From an uncultured Fretibacterium sp. (GTDB lineage: Bacteria > Synergistota > Synergistia > Synergistales > Aminobacteriaceae): a stretch of DNA of 5,722 nt. Made by a program: the position numbers and the translations under genes. The stretch lies in the NCBI RefSeq assembly GCF_938040765.1, contig NZ_CALIAA010000214.1, forward strand, positions 1-5,722. The letters run 5' to 3'. Of the stretch, positions 5,059-5,722 are shown one piece after another. The notes beneath the pieces were generated by a model. It saw nothing but the letters and a program-made list of their open reading frames with translations. It ran no database searches and had not been told where the DNA came from. Every line of letters starts with the position of its first letter. Positions within the stretch are counted from its first letter, which is position 1.

Positions 5059-5676
5059 TCACAGATCCGCGTAGGGATTCTCGAAAACACGGACGTCCGT
5101 GCTGGTGCCGTCGGAGAAGAAAATTTGCATGGAGATAAACCAGACCTTCTCCTTCGTCTCCACAACAAGGAAACGGTCTGCAATGTCGGCGACGGGCAAT
5201 TCCTTATCCGGCTTGGGCCTTTCGCGCACCCGGTTGGGGCTCTTCTTGTTGACGCCGTAGGCGATCTTGTCGATAACGTTCCAGCCCGCACCCAACGGCC
5301 ACAACTCCCGGAAGACATCGAGCTGGATATCGGTCTTCCTCCCCTTGGAAAACGTCACCCAATCCACGTAATCCAAGGCTTTTCGCACCTCCTCCATGAA
5401 TTCCTCATGCAGGTCGACCCCGAAGGTCTGAGGTCCGTGCATACCCCCACCCTGATCGGCATATTTGACCTCCAACTCGTACCTGGGCCATTCTTTCAGG
5501 TCGATCGTGTGTTGGGCATACCGTTCCTTTGTCACGGGGTTACGCTCGCTCGAAAACCCGGCAGAGCGGAAATCCCTATCCGGCGAAACCCTGTAGAAGA
5601 TCTCACGGGGCTCCTCCCCGGTGTACACGTAGAACGTCGCTATGCCCTCGCGGATATAGCTGAGCTCCAGTCGCAT
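5059..5676 (-). CDS. Uncharacterised 205-residue protein
   Basis: I do not recognise this protein. It has no cysteine, no signal peptide and no membrane segment, so it is probably a soluble cytoplasmic protein. The N-terminal part (1-72) is rich in aromatic and beta-type residues (FYVYTGEEPREIFYRV, RYELEVKYAD). A helical-looking segment (about 86-103, DLHEEFMEEVRKALDYVDWV) follows. Residues 142-160 are basic and proline-containing (NKKSPNRVRERPKP), and the C terminus looks like a beta hairpin (RFLVVETKEKVWFISMQIFF). GAGGAGG at 5685-5691, eight bases before ATG, supports the start. An equally long antisense frame covers the same DNA but lacks such a site. It is separated from the pyr operon by about 285 bases and the pyr promoter, so no functional link is implied. 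Confidence 0.8.
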   Translation of the reverse strand: MRLELSYIREGIATFYVYTGEEPREIFYRVSPDRDFRSAGFSSERNPVTKERYAQHTIDLKEWPRYELEVKYADQGGGMHGPQTFGVDLHEEFMEEVRKALDYVDWVTFSKGRKTDIQLDVFRELWPLGAGWNVIDKIAYGVNKKSPNRVRERPKPDKELPVADIADRFLVVETKEKVWFISMQIFFSDGTSTDVRVFENPYADL

Positions 5677-5684
5677 ATCGGAAA

Positions 5685-5691
5685 CCTCCTC
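5685..5691 (-). promoter_or_regulatory. Ribosome binding site of the 205-residue gene
   Basis: GAGGAGG on the minus strand, eight bases before the ATG at 5676, settles both strand and start of this unrecognised gene. No convincing promoter is visible in the few bases left upstream, so the gene may belong to a transcript starting outside the window. Confidence 0.85.
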
Positions 5692-5722
5692 GTAGAATAA
5701 GTAACGTGGAAGTGATACCAGG

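Noticed and set aside
4893..5318. Minus-strand open frame of 141 codons overlapping the orphan gene
   Set aside because: It is a different frame within the 205-residue gene, Ser/Arg/Pro-rich, without a ribosome binding site.
5011..5700. Plus-strand open frame of 229 codons, longer than the gene opposite it
   Set aside because: It has no ribosome binding site at its ATG, and it mirrors the minus-strand gene. The minus-strand gene has GAGGAGG at proper spacing. Long antisense frames are common in GC-rich genes.

Overview
The window is dominated by a compact de novo pyrimidine (UMP) biosynthesis operon on the minus strand, read from right to left: pyrR, pyrB, pyrC, pyrF, pyrE (about 4492 down to 153). 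The genes are packed tightly: gaps of 1, 13 and 37 bases, plus a 10-base overlap between pyrC and pyrF. The DNA is GC-rich with GC-rich third codon positions. Each gene except pyrF has a clear Shine-Dalgarno sequence. A PyrR attenuator leader, a type-2 (KRGDIGxT) OMP decarboxylase and a PyrE ending in a CPLC/PGSR tail suggest a GC-rich relative of the Bacillota or Synergistota. This placement is an inference from gene style, not a confident taxonomic call.

Right edge, about 5722-5059: a minus-strand gene for a 205-residue soluble protein that I do not recognise, with a strong ribosome binding site. From 5058 to about 4773 lies a gene-free stretch of roughly 285 bases. It holds two inverted repeats (4929-4954 and 4818-4850) and no convincing gene.

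Leader, about 4772-4493: a sigma-70-type promoter with an extended -10 is followed by a roughly 240-nt untranslated leader. The leader contains a recognisable PyrR-binding hairpin, a possible antiterminator, a bulged hairpin built on two TTGCAA repeats, a strong intrinsic terminator (the attenuator), and a further hairpin just before pyrR. The implied logic is classical: when UMP/UTP is plentiful, PyrR binds and stabilises its hairpin. This frees the attenuator arms to form the terminator and shuts off the operon, including pyrR itself. Two short potential leader reading frames sit exactly at the attenuator and are flagged as speculative.

Operon: PyrB and PyrC catalyse steps 2 and 3 (carbamoyl aspartate, then dihydroorotate). 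PyrE and PyrF catalyse steps 5 and 6 (OMP, then UMP). Carbamoyl-phosphate synthase (step 1) and dihydroorotate dehydrogenase (step 4) are not in the window, so they must be encoded elsewhere or after the operon. A strong terminator at 62-102 closes the operon, so the operon itself does not seem to continue.

Left edge, 1-69: possibly the last codons of a plus-strand gene converging on the operon, weakly supported. The window is mostly a well-known system. The points worth a second look are the leader RNA, the orphan gene next to it, and the contracted gene set.
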